Assembly: GCA_017999835.1 (NCBI GenBank)
Contig: JAGNLA010000002.1
Span: forward strand, 1-64,000
DNA length: 64,000 bases
DNA from: Caldisericia bacterium
Lineage (GTDB): Bacteria; Caldisericota; Caldisericia; JAAYUI01
Reading direction: 5' to 3'
The translations under genes and the position numbers were made by a program. Shown one piece after another: positions 51,347 to 59,833 of this stretch; position 1 is the first letter of the stretch, and each line of letters starts with the position of its first letter. A model generated the notes under the pieces. It worked only from the letters and a program-made list of their open reading frames with translations, did no database searches and was not told the DNA's origin.

Positions 51347-52759
51347 TTAGTCGTTACTGCTGATCATCTCAGGGAGTTCCGCAAGCGTAACCTTAAGTTT
51401 CAGTTCCTTGCCACCTCTGTTAACGGTCAGTGTGACTTCGTCGCCGACCTGATGATTTCTGACTTCCATGAGAAGCTGTTCGAAGCTTGTTACTTTCTTG
51501 TCATCTATGGACGTGATGATGTCATTTGCAAAGAGTCCTGCTTTTCTTGCCGGGCCATTGTTAACTTTGTAGACGTATGCGCCTTCGATATTTGAAATCC
51601 CAAGTTCCTTTGCGATGTCAGAAGACATGTCCATGCCAGAGATTCCAAGATATGGCCACAAAACTTTGCCGTATTTGAGCAGTTCGCCCACGACACGCTT
51701 GACCGTATTGGATGAGACTGCAAAGCCAAGGTTTTGTGCATCGGCATAGATCATTGTGTTGATTCCAACAATCTTGCCATCAAGTGTTACAAGCGGTCCG
51801 CCTGAGTTGCCAGGATTAATGGCTGCATCTGTCTGGATGATACCAACCATTGTCGGTTTCTGGCTGCCTGTCTGCTGGCCAGATGAGCTCTGTGAGGTAT
51901 CGATATTTCTTTCAAGAGCCGAGATAACACCTGTTGTGACTGTGTTTGAGAACTGGAACGGGTTACCGATTGCAACGACCGGTTCGCCAACCTTGAGGAG
52001 TTTTGAATCACCAAGTTCGGCTGACGGAAGGTTCTTTTCGGAAACCTTAAGGATTGCAAGGTCAGAGATTGGGTCTGATGCGATAACCTTTGCCTGGAGT
52101 TTTCTTTTGTCTGTAAGTGTAACGTATATTTCGGGGTTCTGTCCAGAAACAACATGGTTGTTTGTCAGGATGATTGAACCATCGATTGACGTAGACTGTC
52201 CTTCTGTTGTGTTTGCGTTCTTCAGACCTGTCGTCCAGTCGGTTTTGATGATGACACCTGAGCCGGCTGACTGGGCAAATCTGTAGGTTGGCTGTTCGTT
52301 TTGATGACCACGGCTGTTTGGATTGCCATATCCAAACGGGTTGCCAAAGATTGATCCATTCCCACCGAAGAAATCATCGAGTGGATTTGATGTTTGCACC
52401 TGAACCTTGTCCTTGACTGTTATTGAAACAACTGCCGGTGAAACCTTGTTTACCGTGTCAACAACACCTGAGTATATTTGCTTGTCGTCTACCGTGATGG
52501 CCGGGGTTGGCTGGTTGATAATGACTGAACCAGAGTCGCTGCCTTGCCTTCCTAAAAAATAGCCAGCGATACCTCCGCCAGCGCCAAAGATCAGTGAGAA
52601 AATGAGGGCAACTATAACCACACCGCCCCATGTTACTCCTGACCTTACTTCTCTGCTTCTTGGTGTTTTTGAGTCCATGCTGAAATCTGTATGATTTTCA
52701 TAATTCATGCTTTCTGTTGCAGTGGATTCAACCACTGTATTTTCTGATTCGTCAAACAT
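51347..52759 (-). CDS. htrA: HtrA/DegP-family serine protease, membrane anchored
   Basis: 470 residues: a cytoplasmic N-terminus, one membrane anchor (about 46-69, VVIVALIFSLIFGAGGGIAG), an S1C protease domain with the full triad His202 (LTNNHVV), Asp233 (ISDLAILKV), Ser319 (NPGNSGGPL), and one PDZ domain (about 375-465; FANDIITSIDDKKVTSF). It degrades or refolds damaged envelope proteins. AGGAGG precedes ATG 52759. It follows the M56 peptidase gene by 11 bp, making a BlaI - M56 - HtrA operon, so it is probably induced when the repressor is released. Confidence 0.95.
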   Translation of the reverse strand: MFDESENTVVESTATESMNYENHTDFSMDSKTPRSREVRSGVTWGGVVIVALIFSLIFGAGGGIAGYFLGRQGSDSGSVIINQPTPAITVDDKQIYSGVVDTVNKVSPAVVSITVKDKVQVQTSNPLDDFFGGNGSIFGNPFGYGNPNSRGHQNEQPTYRFAQSAGSGVIIKTDWTTGLKNANTTEGQSTSIDGSIILTNNHVVSGQNPEIYVTLTDKRKLQAKVIASDPISDLAILKVSEKNLPSAELGDSKLLKVGEPVVAIGNPFQFSNTVTTGVISALERNIDTSQSSSGQQTGSQKPTMVGIIQTDAAINPGNSGGPLVTLDGKIVGINTMIYADAQNLGFAVSSNTVKRVVGELLKYGKVLWPYLGISGMDMSSDIAKELGISNIEGAYVYKVNNGPARKAGLFANDIITSIDDKKVTSFEQLLMEVRNHQVGDEVTLTVNRGGKELKLKVTLAELPEMISSND

Positions 52760-52770
52760 TTGGAATCCTC

Positions 52771-53874
52771 CTATAGTGTTCCGATTATATGTCTACGGTC
52801 GAGTATCAGTCTGCCATCAGGAAGCTGCTTGAGAGCATCCGATGAATAGAATTTGACATTGACCGTCTTGGGCGATGTTATGCTTGGTGTTACAACTGCC
52901 AGGGTTTTCCCCTCGACCAGCTTGTGCATATCTTCTTCCGTCATGCCATTGAGTTTTGGCAGGACTGGCTGAGGCCATGTAAAAACTGGCAGGAGCAATG
53001 AAAGGCAGAATGTTAACGCGATCTTTTTATATAAACTTGTGTTACGTCTTTCTTTTGGCGGTTCCAGGAGAGCCAAAGCCCTCTGTGTTACGTCGGATCC
53101 AGTGAAATTGGCTGCAGCCGGTGTGGAAATCCTTGCGACACTGACGAGAGCCTGGGCAAGAGGCAGCGGTGAACCGAGTGCCGTTACGGCCTCTTTATCA
53201 GCATTTTTCTCAACTTCAAACAGGTATGATCTGGTCAATGATTTAGATGGCATGATGAACGCCAGAGATGACATCAAAACCCACAGCCATCTGGACGGAA
53301 CGTCCTTCCTTCTGATGTGGGAGTATTCATGTGCGATAATTGCGTCGACGTCTTCTTTTGGAAGGCTCTGTAAGATGGGTCTTCCTATATAAACACCGGT
53401 GTGGTCGGAGAAAGCAACCGGTCGGTCACTACCAACAAACACTTTCACCGGATTGATGCCCAAAAGTTTTGCTATTTTATCAAAATGCTTTTGTGAATTT
53501 CTGTCTATATTGCCATATCCTCTGGTTCTTGATCTAAGAATGTAAAGACCAAGCGCAAGCCTGGCGATTACAAACGCGAGGATGAGCCATGGAATGGCCA
53601 AAACGATATAATGCCAGAACGAATACCCGGTGACAGCTTGAACGGAAAATATCTGCATACCTGGATTTTCGTACACCTTCGACAGTTGGAAATTGATTGT
53701 CTGTGGGATAAGGTTTGACAGCATGGTCATTCCTATGGCAAACCCCAGAAGAGATGCAAGTGACACTGCTAACATTGTGGCGAAGTTTTTTGAAGCCAGT
53801 TTAGAGCCGATCCAGAGCCAAAATGTTGGCCAAGCCAAGATAAACCAGCCGGCCACAATATAGCTATCAAGCAT
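52771..53874 (-). CDS. M56-family membrane metallopeptidase (BlaR1/MecR1-like, no sensor domain)
   Basis: 367 residues with membrane segments near 5-25, 33-55, 85-110 and 285-303. The zinc motif HEYSH is at 182-186, with the downstream Glu in LFEVEKNADKEAV. This is the BlaR1/MecR1 peptidase core, but the penicillin-binding sensor domain is absent: only about 65 residues follow the last helix. It probably cleaves or triggers loss of the BlaI-type repressor encoded just before it, with which it overlaps by 8 bp. The stimulus is unknown and need not be a beta-lactam. Confidence 0.88.
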   Translation of the reverse strand: MLDSYIVAGWFILAWPTFWLWIGSKLASKNFATMLAVSLASLLGFAIGMTMLSNLIPQTINFQLSKVYENPGMQIFSVQAVTGYSFWHYIVLAIPWLILAFVIARLALGLYILRSRTRGYGNIDRNSQKHFDKIAKLLGINPVKVFVGSDRPVAFSDHTGVYIGRPILQSLPKEDVDAIIAHEYSHIRRKDVPSRWLWVLMSSLAFIMPSKSLTRSYLFEVEKNADKEAVTALGSPLPLAQALVSVARISTPAAANFTGSDVTQRALALLEPPKERRNTSLYKKIALTFCLSLLLPVFTWPQPVLPKLNGMTEEDMHKLVEGKTLAVVTPSITSPKTVNVKFYSSDALKQLPDGRLILDRRHIIGTL

Positions 53875-54286
53875 TGTCTTTCCTTTCCTTGATCATGCGT
53901 TCGAGCATGTCAAGCTTGGAGCTGTCAGTCTTTTCAAGCATATCCAGGAACCCTGCCATGACCGGTTCGGTCAAGCTACCCATCACGCTTTCAAGTACTT
54001 TGCAGGTTGCCTGGCTGTCCATGTCTTTCCTGTCGGCTATCGGGCTGTAAAGATATTTGTTGCCATCTTTGAACCTGGCAAGAATACCCTTTTTTGCCAA
54101 CCTGTCGCAGGTGGTCATGACCGTTGTGTATGCATAACCGGAACCGACGACGTCGAGGATGTCTCGAACCGATGCCTTTTCAAGCTTGCAGACTGCGTCG
54201 AAGACCTTGTACTCGAGTTTCCCCATGGTCATTCCGATGCCATCTCTTTCACCTGATACTCTTAAAACTTTATCATTGTTGTTCAT
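53867..54286 (-). CDS. BlaI/MecI-family transcriptional repressor
   Basis: 139 residues. The winged helix spans about 20-90: MGKLEYKVFDAVCKLEKASV, RDILDVVGSGYAYTTVMTTC (recognition helix with the family's YTTVMT), DRLAKKGILARFKDGNKYLY. A C-terminal helix (about 100-139) would dimerise. ATG 54286 is chosen because the promoter -10 box ends exactly 7 nt upstream; inner ATGs at codons 19 and 21 are alternatives. A perfect 17-bp inverted repeat covers the -35 box, so the gene is likely autorepressed along with the M56 and htrA genes. Confidence 0.9.
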   Translation of the reverse strand: MNNNDKVLRVSGERDGIGMTMGKLEYKVFDAVCKLEKASVRDILDVVGSGYAYTTVMTTCDRLAKKGILARFKDGNKYLYSPIADRKDMDSQATCKVLESVMGSLTEPVMAGFLDMLEKTDSSKLDMLERMIKERKDNA

Positions 54287-54293
54287 GGCTCAT

Positions 54294-54322
54294 ATTTTAG
54301 TCAACCCATTTACTATTGTCAA
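54294..54322 (-). promoter_or_regulatory. Promoter of the BlaI-M56-htrA operon, predicted leaderless
   Basis: Minus strand TTGACA (54322-54317), a 17-nt spacer, TAAAAT (54299-54294), then 7 nt to ATG 54286. Near-consensus and without any ribosome site. Confidence 0.7.
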
Positions 54323-54327
54323 TAGTA
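54311..54327. promoter_or_regulatory. Probable BlaI-type operator
   Basis: TACTATTG-T-CAATAGTA, a perfect inverted repeat of 8 bp arms around one base. It overlaps the -35 box, the normal place for BlaI/MecI operators, whose arms also use TAC...GTA half-sites. Confidence 0.7.
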
Positions 54328-54465
54328 GTATATTAAGAACCGGTATAATCAAGTTTTTCAAGTTTGTTGAGAGTTTTTCGCGTATTAGGATTTTCAAAGA
54401 AGGATTCCGAGGTAAAACCTGTTTAACCTGTCAATGCTAATACGCGTTGACTAGGAGGAAAGTTG

Positions 54466-54600
54466 ATGAAAGTTTTAATCAATCACTTCTCGCTCGTCAA
54501 AAACAGATACCAGATGACTAAAAGTTATCTCCCCTGTCTACCCAGTTCCCACTCGTCTTTGCCTGGGAGGCTGTCGCCATCCATAATGTCGATTGGATAG
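54466..54600 (+). CDS. Possible 44-codon small ORF antisense to purF 3' end
   Basis: ATG 54466 follows a strong AGGAGG site with 8-nt spacing, unusual for chance. The peptide starts MKVLINHFSLVKNRYQMTKS and then crosses into the complement of purF. No domain, signal peptide or membrane segment. It may be real, a relic, or a chance site; expression is unproven. Confidence 0.25.
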   Translation: MKVLINHFSLVKNRYQMTKSYLPCLPSSHSSLPGRLSPSIMSIG

Positions 54601-55940
54601 TCTCCTGTCAGGCATGCGGTGCAAAACTGGCTGTACGAGCCGCCGCACGCACGCAGCAACCCTTCAAGGCTCAGGTACTGAAGGTGGTCAGCTCCGATGA
54701 CTTTCCTGATTTCATCAATGCTGTGGTCTGAAGCGATGAGATCCTTTTTTACGCCTGTGTCGATGCCGTAAAAACACGGATAAGCAACAGGAGGGCTTGA
54801 TATTGCAAGCGAAACTTTAGCCGCTCCGGCATCCTTGAGTTTTTTTACCAGTATTTTTGTGGTGGTGCCTCGGACAATCGAGTCCTCGATGACCTTGACA
54901 TTTTTTCCTTTTACAAGTGAACTCATGACGTTGAGTTTGATTCTGACAGCTTCCTCGCGCTGGCTTTGTTCTGGTTGGATAAACGTCCTGCCAACGTAGT
55001 GGTTCTTGATGATTGCCGGCACAAGCGGAATCCCACGCTCACGGGAGAAACCGAACGCTGCCGGGTTGCCAGTTTCCGGTACCGGAACGACGATATCCGA
55101 GTCCTTCTCAGGATCTTCCTTGGCAAGTTCAGCGCCCATGTCAGACCTGGCCTCCCAAAGAAGTTTGTTTTTGATGATTGAGTCTGGACGAGCAAAATAA
55201 ATGTACTCAAAAATGCAGGTTTTGCTCTCTGGCATTGCATGTTCAAACTGGCCAACGGTTTCAAGCGTCTCCAGGTTTATTATCTCTCCAGGCTTAAGCT
55301 CACGAAGAATTTTGCCACCAATTGCATCGATTGCGCAGGATTCAGACGAAAGGATGCCAGCGCCGTCTTTTACGCCAATGGTCAATGGTCTGATTCCGGC
55401 TGGGTCACGGAATCCGTACATCCTGCCATTTGTCATGCAGCAGGCAGAATAGGTTCCACGGACATAGCTCATATATTTGAGGATGCCTTTAACAAGGTCG
55501 CCTTCGTGCTGCCAGTTGTAGAAAATCGATTTTGCAATCAACTCTGCATCGTTTGTTGAGTAGAACGTGAACCCCTTACCCTGGAGAAACTGTCTTTGTG
55601 AAGAATAGTTAACCACGTCACCGTTTGAGGCTACCCAGAAGTTTGAGGTGGCATAGTGTGGTTGCGCGTTGTCCTTGGTGTTGACGCCTTTTGTTGAATA
55701 TCTCACATGACCGAGAGAGTAGCGGCTCTGCATCTCCACAAGTTTGCCCTTGGAGAAGATGTTGATGACCACACCCATATCCTTGTGGCAGGTGAAGATG
55801 TTGGGTTCCTGGAAAGTGACCATGCCTGCTGCTTCCTGGCCCCTATGCTGCAAGGCCAGCAAACCTACATAGTTGAGGTATGCGGCATTTGGATGCCCTG
55901 CAATGGCAAACACTCCACACTCTTCATGCAATTCCTGCAT
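54525..55940 (-). CDS. purF: Amidophosphoribosyltransferase
   Basis: It makes phosphoribosylamine from PRPP and glutamine, the first step of de novo purine synthesis. 471 residues from ATG 55940, 7 nt after GGAGGTG. The amidotransferase Cys is in HEECGVF after a short propeptide; LQHRGQEAAGM, HVRYSTKG and SNGDVVNY follow. The PRPP loop is EDSIVRGTTTKIL. C-terminal Cys residues (GSYSQFCTACLTGDYP) fit the Fe-S-bearing Bacillus-type subfamily. It lies 44 kb from the purABCSQ operon and alone. Confidence 0.96.
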   Translation of the reverse strand: MQELHEECGVFAIAGHPNAAYLNYVGLLALQHRGQEAAGMVTFQEPNIFTCHKDMGVVINIFSKGKLVEMQSRYSLGHVRYSTKGVNTKDNAQPHYATSNFWVASNGDVVNYSSQRQFLQGKGFTFYSTNDAELIAKSIFYNWQHEGDLVKGILKYMSYVRGTYSACCMTNGRMYGFRDPAGIRPLTIGVKDGAGILSSESCAIDAIGGKILRELKPGEIINLETLETVGQFEHAMPESKTCIFEYIYFARPDSIIKNKLLWEARSDMGAELAKEDPEKDSDIVVPVPETGNPAAFGFSRERGIPLVPAIIKNHYVGRTFIQPEQSQREEAVRIKLNVMSSLVKGKNVKVIEDSIVRGTTTKILVKKLKDAGAAKVSLAISSPPVAYPCFYGIDTGVKKDLIASDHSIDEIRKVIGADHLQYLSLEGLLRACGGSYSQFCTACLTGDYPIDIMDGDSLPGKDEWELGRQGR

Positions 55941-56064
55941 TCTCGGCACCTCCAAAGGGAGACTATCGCATTTTGAAAAGGAAATCTTACTCTAAATGAT
56001 AACAGGTTTTGTTAAGAGATGGAATATGACTTGTATTGTTGCCTTTACGCCAAGAGTCAATGAG

Positions 56065-57396
56065 TCAATGATCGATATCAACATCTCGATGGTGTCTTTC
56101 CAGTTCGTCTTGGCTGATGAAATATATCTCTTTTTCTGAATACAAGTATAAGCCATTTTCTATATTGGTTTTATTCAAATGATGGTAAAAATAATTACCA
56201 GATACTAATTTTTCAGTTTCAAAACGAAAAACATAAAACTTGCCGAATGCATTACCATTATATGCAAAAACTCTGGCATCGTTTGCTGTAACAATCATCT
56301 GTGCCAGTGGATTTGAATTGCGGTTATCCCAACCAAGCAACCTAAACGGTCCAAAAGATATCGTCTTCAAATCTTCATTTTCTACGTGACTGTAATACAA
56401 AAAGTTGTTAGGTGTTAACAAGAAAGCATTGTCGACAGAACTGATCGGACGCAACACATCAAAAGTCTTAACTTTATATTCATCTTTGTAGTCATAAATA
56501 TCTACAAAATGTATTTTTTTGTCTGATGCGACTGCAAGATATCTTGAGGATTTATTGAAATATTTTGGATTAGCTATTCTAGCAGGTGCCTCATTTTTGT
56601 CAGTTACGGCGATTGACTTTCTAATTATTAGGTTGTTATCTTTGTAATCATAAATATTCAGCCTTGAACCATCAAAACTATAAAGTTTGTAATGTGAAGG
56701 TTTGAAGTCACGAAAGATGTCGTATACGGTGTTATCCTTACTTGATGTCAACAACTTTAAATGTCCAGACAAGTCATAGAATGACATCGAGTTATTTGTT
56801 GAATCTCTGCAAACAATTAAATATTCATCATTATTATCATTGATAACGCCGATAACACCGTCTGCTTGAATTGGTCCAGAAAATACTATGGACATCTTTG
56901 ATGTATTTTTAATTTCATCACTGTTCATCGGCCAACTTTTACTTTGGTAGTTAATTCTAATCAAATCCAATATATTATCATTTTTTTGTTTAGAGATGGC
57001 ATAGACGTAATAAAATTCTTTATCTTTATTGGCAAGAAGTTGATAGGTCACATCCAACGGTTTACCGCTTAGCTTGCAGAAATCCAATTCAACGTTTAGC
57101 AACGGAGAATCGTAGATGACCAGACGATTTTTTTCTATCAAGAGAGGATTATATCCATCGTTAATAAAACCCAATACTTCACCGGGCTTCTTAGGAAATG
57201 TTCTGTATTCTACATTTGGGTCATAGAACATTAAGAATATCTGATACACAAGAAGTACTAGGAAGCCAAGAGTAAATAGTGTAAGTAAAACAATAAAAGG
57301 TATACTCTTCTTCATACTTTCTGATTTTTTCTTTTCATCCTCACTTAAAAAATTATAAGAATTCTCAAGCTTTTGACAAGCGAGCAGATCTTCCAT
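56065..57396 (-). CDS. Unrecognised membrane-anchored beta-propeller-like protein
   Basis: 443 residues, notably AT-rich compared with neighbours. One membrane segment at about 32-54 (IPFIVLLTLFTLGFLVLLVY) leaves a short cytoplasmic N-terminus and a large outer domain of repeated strand units (DIYDYKDEYKVKTFDVLRP, NIYDYKDNNLIIRKSIAV, DLSGHLKLLTSSKDN), suggesting a propeller. No family recognised. ATG 57396 lies 3 bp after the stop of the acyltransferase gene, so the two form an operon and this protein may work at the same membrane surface. Base composition suggests transfer. Confidence 0.6.
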   Translation of the reverse strand: MEDLLACQKLENSYNFLSEDEKKKSESMKKSIPFIVLLTLFTLGFLVLLVYQIFLMFYDPNVEYRTFPKKPGEVLGFINDGYNPLLIEKNRLVIYDSPLLNVELDFCKLSGKPLDVTYQLLANKDKEFYYVYAISKQKNDNILDLIRINYQSKSWPMNSDEIKNTSKMSIVFSGPIQADGVIGVINDNNDEYLIVCRDSTNNSMSFYDLSGHLKLLTSSKDNTVYDIFRDFKPSHYKLYSFDGSRLNIYDYKDNNLIIRKSIAVTDKNEAPARIANPKYFNKSSRYLAVASDKKIHFVDIYDYKDEYKVKTFDVLRPISSVDNAFLLTPNNFLYYSHVENEDLKTISFGPFRLLGWDNRNSNPLAQMIVTANDARVFAYNGNAFGKFYVFRFETEKLVSGNYFYHHLNKTNIENGLYLYSEKEIYFISQDELERHHRDVDIDH

Positions 57397-57399
57397 TAT

Positions 57400-58473
57400 T
57401 TACAAAATCTTTTTGAGTATCGGCACCAATCTTGCAGCCCAGGCAAGGACAAACGTCAGAGGCACGCAAAGCGCAGACAGGGCAAGCCACAACACCAAAG
57501 GATGCAAACTAGCATTGCCAAAGGTCAGTGCTACAAAAACCAGCACAATTGCATGAAGCACATACACACCGTACCCGGTTTCGGTCAGGAAATCCCAGAG
57601 CTTCGTTCTGCGGTTGAGCCAGATGCCAGCTCCATGAATGAAAACAAACGAAGCAGAAATCAAAAGCACGGACTCCCATAAAACTCTGACGACTGATTGC
57701 ACCGTCATTCCGCCATTGAAAGGCTGCGAGGAGATCAAAGGCCAGACGCAAACACAGGCAAGCATAATCGCAAGACAAATCCTGAACTGGCGGTTGGTTG
57801 TCCTCTCAAGCCAGCCCGACTGCCAGGCTGCCATGCCAACAAAAGGCATGACCAAAAACTGTGGCATAAATGCCAGATGGAAACCCCAAAGAAAAGTTCC
57901 TACAGGTACCCAAATCCTGACGACAAAAGTTGCAACTGACAAAACCAAACCAAAGATGGCAATATTCATCCATGATGGAAACTTTATCTTGTCAAACCTA
58001 AGCTTGGTGACAACGGGCGGAAGGCTGACAGAGCAAAAGAAAAGTATGATGGCAAACCACAGGGGGCCTGTGCCAATGACTTTGAATTTCAGCCACTCGT
58101 CGGTGACAAATGAGGCAAGTGTTGTTGTCCCTTGCCTGCCTGCAAAAACCAGGAGCGGATTGACCAAAACAATGTAAAGCAGCGACGGAATGCCCAGTTT
58201 TACCAGGCGGCTTTCGGTGAAGCCTTTGTGTCTGCTCTCGTAGATTCTTACAGCAATGGCGCCTGTCACCAAAAAGAAAACGCCAAGCAGCCAAGGGCGA
58301 AGCACGCCGACAAACCAGGTTGAAATAAAAGATGTGACTGGGTCAGGGGTTCCGATTTTGACGTACCAGGGTGTTGCCTGGCCAAAAACCCCGCTCATGT
58401 TGAGGAAAATGACCACGCTGACAAGGATCACCCTTATCTGGTCGAGATAGTAGCCGTCGTTTCTGTCGTGCAT
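57400..58473 (-). CDS. Acyltransferase 3 family membrane protein (OafA/YrhL-like)
   Basis: 357 residues with about ten membrane segments, fitting the usual size of the catalytic membrane domain. The start region YYLDQIRVILVSVVIFLNM matches the family's conserved D-x-x-R motif with a following helix, and RLVKLGIPSLLYIVLVNPLL follows. Members O-acylate surface polysaccharides. ATG 58473 is chosen over GTG 58491 since AATAAT ends 7 nt upstream; no ribosome site is seen. Confidence 0.85.
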   Translation of the reverse strand: MHDRNDGYYLDQIRVILVSVVIFLNMSGVFGQATPWYVKIGTPDPVTSFISTWFVGVLRPWLLGVFFLVTGAIAVRIYESRHKGFTESRLVKLGIPSLLYIVLVNPLLVFAGRQGTTTLASFVTDEWLKFKVIGTGPLWFAIILFFCSVSLPPVVTKLRFDKIKFPSWMNIAIFGLVLSVATFVVRIWVPVGTFLWGFHLAFMPQFLVMPFVGMAAWQSGWLERTTNRQFRICLAIMLACVCVWPLISSQPFNGGMTVQSVVRVLWESVLLISASFVFIHGAGIWLNRRTKLWDFLTETGYGVYVLHAIVLVFVALTFGNASLHPLVLWLALSALCVPLTFVLAWAARLVPILKKIL

Positions 58474-58480
58474 GGTCTCA

Positions 58481-58510
58481 ATTATTGTCACGCAAACAGC
58501 AAAACATCAA
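58481..58510 (-). promoter_or_regulatory. Candidate promoter of the acyltransferase gene, predicted leaderless
   Basis: Minus strand TTGATG (58510-58505), an 18-nt spacer, AATAAT (58486-58481), then 7 nt to ATG 58473. It sits just past the end of the 47-aa gene. Confidence 0.35.
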
Positions 58511-58526
58511 GGCACAGCAACGCCAC

Positions 58527-58670
58527 TCACGAAATATTCGAAACGATTAGGGCAATCAGCCAGACGACCGTGGCAAACACGGCCAAAACAAAAATTGAAA
58601 ACAACAATATCTGGAACTTGCTTGCACCGCTCGAGATTATCCTTATTCCTTCATGCCTCTGAATCTTCAT
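58527..58670 (-). CDS. Single-span membrane peptide, 47 residues
   Basis: It starts at ATG 58670, 5 nt after GGAGG. MKIQRHEGIRIISSGASKFQ is followed by one membrane helix (about 21-43, rich in Ile/Leu/Val) and ends SNIS. A TTGCCC-17-TATAAT promoter lies directly upstream, supporting a real gene. Small membrane peptides of this length often modulate transporters or act as toxins; nothing here decides between these. Confidence 0.6.
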   Translation of the reverse strand: MKIQRHEGIRIISSGASKFQILLFSIFVLAVFATVVWLIALIVSNIS

Positions 58671-58686
58671 GCAATCCTCCACAAAG

Positions 58687-58715
58687 ATTATATGGGAAAT
58701 TGGGTTTTGGGGCAA
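58687..58715 (-). promoter_or_regulatory. Promoter of the 47-aa membrane peptide gene
   Basis: Minus strand TTGCCC (58715-58710), a 17-nt spacer, perfect TATAAT (58692-58687); leader of about 10-12 nt with GGAGG. Confidence 0.6.
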
Positions 58716-58804
58716 TATTTGTGTTGTAGGTATTGGAACAAAGTTATTGACAAGCCTGCCTCAAATGTTACTTTATTAGTAAATGAGCATTTTGCGGAGG
58801 TTTC

Positions 58805-59692
58805 ATGATACTGTATCATTATTGTTCGGTGGAGAAGTTCTTTAAGATAATTGAAAGCAAAACATTGAGACTTACAGATCTAGCTCATACTAATGATTCA
58901 CTGGAAGTTAAATATGGGCTTGACCAGCTTTATAAATATTATTTTGAGTTAACAAAAAAAGAACCAAGTGAAGAGTTAAAGAAAATGATGTGGTTGAATA
59001 ACCGAGGCGCCTATGCAACTTGCTTTTCAGAAAATGGTGATATGTTAAGTCAATGGAGAGGATATGCAGATGATGGAAAAGGGTTTTCAATTGGATTTGA
59101 TTTTGATGCACTAGATATTGACAGAAAATACCCTTGGAATAGTTGTTCAAAAAAAGATGCTTTTGCATATGAAAAGATCATATACAATTACGATGATGTG
59201 AGAAATATTCTCAATAACAACGATATACTAAAACAGCGTTGTGCTGATACAGACAAAATACCTACACTGGGTAATATTTATTCCATAATAGTAAATGCGG
59301 AATCGAACCCAAAAGAATTTGATAATATCTATTGTGGTCTAGGTGACATTACTTTTTTTATAAAAAATCCAGCTTTCGAGGAAGAAAAAGAATGGAGGAT
59401 TGTTTATCGAGACATATTTTATAATACAATTGATATACAAAGAAAATATGAGAATATTCAAGAGTTTGATCACTTGGGTCAAAAACATTTCTATATGAAA
59501 AACGATATAGTTTCTAGTTATTTTGAATGGAATTTCATGGAACTAATGCCAAACAACCCAATAAAAAACATTGTGTTTGGACCTAACTGCAAATGCAGTG
59601 CTGATGACATTAAATTGTTACTATATAATAATGGTTTTGAAGTAATAAATACAATATGTTTTCTAAGATCAAATGCAAGCTATCGAATCTAA
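58805..59692 (+). CDS. DUF2971-family protein
   Basis: 295 residues; ATG 58805 follows GCGGAGG. The layout is that of DUF2971: LYHYCSVEKFFKIIESKTLR, LAHTNDSLEVKYG, AYATCFSENGDMLSQWRGYA, GKGFSIGFDF, a variable middle, FEEEKEWRIVYRD, and NIVFGPNCKCSADDIKLL. The conserved CFS...LSQWRGYADDGKGFSIGF block is reminiscent of an ADP-ribosyltransferase-like or nucleotide-binding pocket, and the family is often found in mobile or defence regions; biochemical function is unproven. The gene is much more AT-rich than its surroundings and stands alone between operons, so it was probably acquired. Confidence 0.88.
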   Translation: MILYHYCSVEKFFKIIESKTLRLTDLAHTNDSLEVKYGLDQLYKYYFELTKKEPSEELKKMMWLNNRGAYATCFSENGDMLSQWRGYADDGKGFSIGFDFDALDIDRKYPWNSCSKKDAFAYEKIIYNYDDVRNILNNNDILKQRCADTDKIPTLGNIYSIIVNAESNPKEFDNIYCGLGDITFFIKNPAFEEEKEWRIVYRDIFYNTIDIQRKYENIQEFDHLGQKHFYMKNDIVSSYFEWNFMELMPNNPIKNIVFGPNCKCSADDIKLLLYNNGFEVINTICFLRSNASYRI

Positions 59693-59702
59693 CTATAAAG
59701 AA

Positions 59703-59807
59703 TCAATATTCGCTATCTTTTGTATCATCGGTTATTAACATTTCCGCAGGAATAATGAAATCGTTTGGCTTTGCCACCGATTTCTTGATAACCTTAGAGA
59801 TTGCAGG
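59703..59807 (-). pseudogene. Possible C-terminal gene remnant
   Basis: A 34-codon open frame with no start of its own, reading PAISKVIKKSVAKPNDFI then IPAEMLITDDTKDSEY and a TGA stop. Composition is protein-like and ends in an acidic tail, as if the 3' end of a gene had been left when the DUF2971 gene arrived. A GTG inside would give 23 residues without a ribosome site. No homologue recognised. Confidence 0.25.
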
Positions 59808-59833
59808 CTAGTTTACCCGACCGAAGGTCGTGT

